Part shown: piece by piece, positions 14,978-15,697 of the stretch
How the letters are laid out: each line of letters starts with the position of its first letter
Position numbering within the stretch: position 1 is the first letter of the stretch
Source of the DNA: JAFLDD01 sp049314715
GTDB lineage: Bacteria; Pseudomonadota; Alphaproteobacteria; Rickettsiales; UBA3002
Direction: 5' to 3'
DNA length: 15,697 nucleotides
NCBI GenBank assembly: GCA_049314715.1
Contig: JBMOEL010000030.1
Location: 1-15,697 of the forward strand
The notes under the pieces: generated by a model
The model's database searches: none
What the model was told of the DNA's origin: nothing
What the model saw: only the letters and a program-made list of their open reading frames with translations
Translations under genes and position numbers: made by a program

Positions 14978-15005
14978 ACTATAGCAAGAGCAGCTTACTT
15001 GTCAC
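14978..15005 (-). promoter_or_regulatory. Candidate promoter of the cation transporter
   Basis: On the - strand, GTGACA (15005-15000; five of six -35 bases) is separated by 16 bp from TATAGT (14983-14978; five of six -10 bases). A start site about seven bases past the -10 falls at 14971, the first base of the transporter ATG. The mRNA would then be leaderless, which fits the lack of a Shine-Dalgarno. Confidence 0.5.
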
Positions 15006-15018
15006 GTTTCATAAAAAC

Positions 15019-15047
15019 TTCACATACACATTACTTGCTGGTGTTAT
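15019..15047 (+). promoter_or_regulatory. Candidate promoter of the UPF0262 gene
   Basis: TTCACA (15019-15024; five of six -35 bases), a 17-bp spacer and TGTTAT (15042-15047), preceded by TGG as in an extended -10. The start would be near 15054, leaving a leader of about 24 bases that includes the AAAGGA ribosome binding site. Its -35 lies 13 bp from the -35 of the opposing transporter promoter. Confidence 0.45.
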
Positions 15048-15077
15048 GGTACTAGCGTATTCGAAAAGGAATCTCAT

Positions 15078-15569
15078 ATGCCAACTATAACGTATAATCG
15101 CGGCGAATTACCGTCCGACATCTGCATAAATCTTGGCGGATACTTTTATGATTTGCTGGACGAGGACGGTCAGGCTGGATTCCGCGCCCCACAGCCAGGA
15201 CCATATGATATCGACATTAGCACGCAGGAGAGCACTATTGCTATCACCTTAAAAAGTGCAACGGGCGAACATCTGGTAGAACTGCCTATTCGGGCGTGGA
15301 GACAGCGCATTATTGATCGCATGGGTTTTGTAGAGGGTAGCACTAGGGTGATGCGTAGTGGGTCGTCGAGTCAAATTGAAGCGCATGATAGGGCACGCCG
15401 TCAGCACCATAATGAGTCTGCAGAACTATTGGAGCAGGCATTTGTCGATACAGGTGCGTCCATCGATTTTGAAACGGCGCGTAATTTATTTGCTGTGTTG
15501 GCCGAAGTCGTTGCGCCAAACTTCCGTCAACGTGGCGGCCAAGGAAGCGATACGCCACCTCTTGGCTAG
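15078..15569 (+). CDS. UPF0262-family protein, function unknown
   Basis: Encodes 163 residues, close to the family's usual length. From memory of UPF0262, the match covers residues about 41-147: GPYDIDIS followed by two strands (TIAITLKSATGEHL), the basic segment RAWRQRIID, then IEAHDRARRQHHNESAELLE, aligning with the family's IEAIDMGRRxxHNEGSELL, and DFETARNLFAVLAEV, aligning with DFDTARRLFTLVCVL. The first 40 residues and the Gly-rich tail after 150 are less conserved. No membrane segment or signal peptide is present. AAAGGA at 15065-15070 is a good ribosome binding site. The family is, to my knowledge, restricted to Alphaproteobacteria and has no assigned function. It stands alone between the transporter and the tRNA. 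Confidence 0.82.
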   Translation: MPTITYNRGELPSDICINLGGYFYDLLDEDGQAGFRAPQPGPYDIDISTQESTIAITLKSATGEHLVELPIRAWRQRIIDRMGFVEGSTRVMRSGSSSQIEAHDRARRQHHNESAELLEQAFVDTGASIDFETARNLFAVLAEVVAPNFRQRGGQGSDTPPLG

Positions 15570-15621
15570 TTATCACTCTGCTATTGAGATTCCATAAGAT
15601 ACAGGCTAGACGAATTGCGAT

Positions 15622-15695
15622 GCGGGTGTAGCTTAGTGGTAAAGCTCCAGCCTTCCAAGCTGGCTATGAGGGTTCGATTCCCTTCACCCGCTCCA
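15622..15695 (+). tRNA. tRNA-Gly (anticodon UCC)
   Basis: A complete cloverleaf. Acceptor GCGGGTG (15622-15628) pairs with CACCCGC (15685-15691); the D arm is GCTT/AAGC around AGTGGTA; the anticodon stem CCAGC/GCTGG carries the loop CTTCCAA with TCC at 15654-15656; the T arm is GAGGG/CCCTT (one G-T pair) around TTCGATT. Discriminator T15692 is followed by an encoded CCA (15693-15695). It reads GGA and GGG codons. A weak promoter may lie at TTGAGA (15584-15589) and TAGACG (15607-15612), but that is uncertain. The window ends two bases later, so I cannot see whether other tRNAs follow. Confidence 0.97.
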
Positions 15696-15697
15696 AT

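Noticed and set aside
11062..15569. Possible paralogy between the 208-residue unknown protein and the UPF0262 protein
   Set aside because: Both have Gly-rich tails and similar size, but I found no stretch of shared residues when laying them side by side.
15622..15697. tRNA-Gly as an integration site for a mobile element
   Set aside because: No integrase and no repeat of the tRNA 3' end appears in the window, and the sequence stops two bases past the CCA.

Overview
The window looks like chromosomal DNA from an alphaproteobacterium of moderate G+C. The evidence is an UPF0262-type protein (a family I know only from Alphaproteobacteria), a pmbA–waaA–DUF374–lpxK lipid A neighbourhood of the kind seen in that class, and an EF-P whose C-terminal half reads like alphaproteobacterial EF-P. 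I cannot place it in an order. There is no transposase, integrase, phage gene or CRISPR array.

Layout, left to right. (1) 1-286: the 3' end of an unknown + strand gene. It meets purD (-) tail to tail, with the two stop codons sharing one CTAA tetranucleotide. (2) purD and xseA are divergent across a 33-bp spacer. xseA then meets a small membrane-protein gene (-) tail to tail, again through a shared CTAA. (3) 3255-3375 is a hairpin-rich spacer with a G+C-rich repeat and an intrinsic terminator that points rightward, against the operon to its right. (4) 3376-10951 (-) is a tightly overlapping seven-gene operon transcribed right to left: rlmB, pmbA/tldE, msbA, a DUF374 acyltransferase, waaA, lpxK, lpxL. 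Every junction overlaps by 1 to 20 bases, so translation is probably coupled. Five products make, decorate or export lipid A-Kdo; the first two are an rRNA methyltransferase and a protease-complex subunit. (5) 11062-12409 (+): an unknown acidic soluble protein with a strong ribosome binding site, then efp, which has its own spacer containing a second copy of the G+C-rich hairpin. (6) 12559-14067 (+): a large unknown protein whose N-terminal half has the four acidic positions of a PIN nuclease. It converges with a cation diffusion facilitator gene (-) and overlaps it by 23 bases. (7) 14972-15077 carries two back-to-back candidate promoters, one for the transporter (apparently leaderless) and one for the UPF0262 gene. 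(8) The window closes with a complete tRNA-Gly (anticodon UCC) that encodes its CCA end.

The core is housekeeping: purine synthesis, DNA repair, outer-membrane lipid assembly, translation and metal export. The points most worth a second look are the EF-P tip loop, where asparagine stands in the place of the normally modified lysine; the large PIN-like protein; the head of the lipid A operon; the antisense arrangement around the rightward terminator; and the putative leaderless transporter gene.
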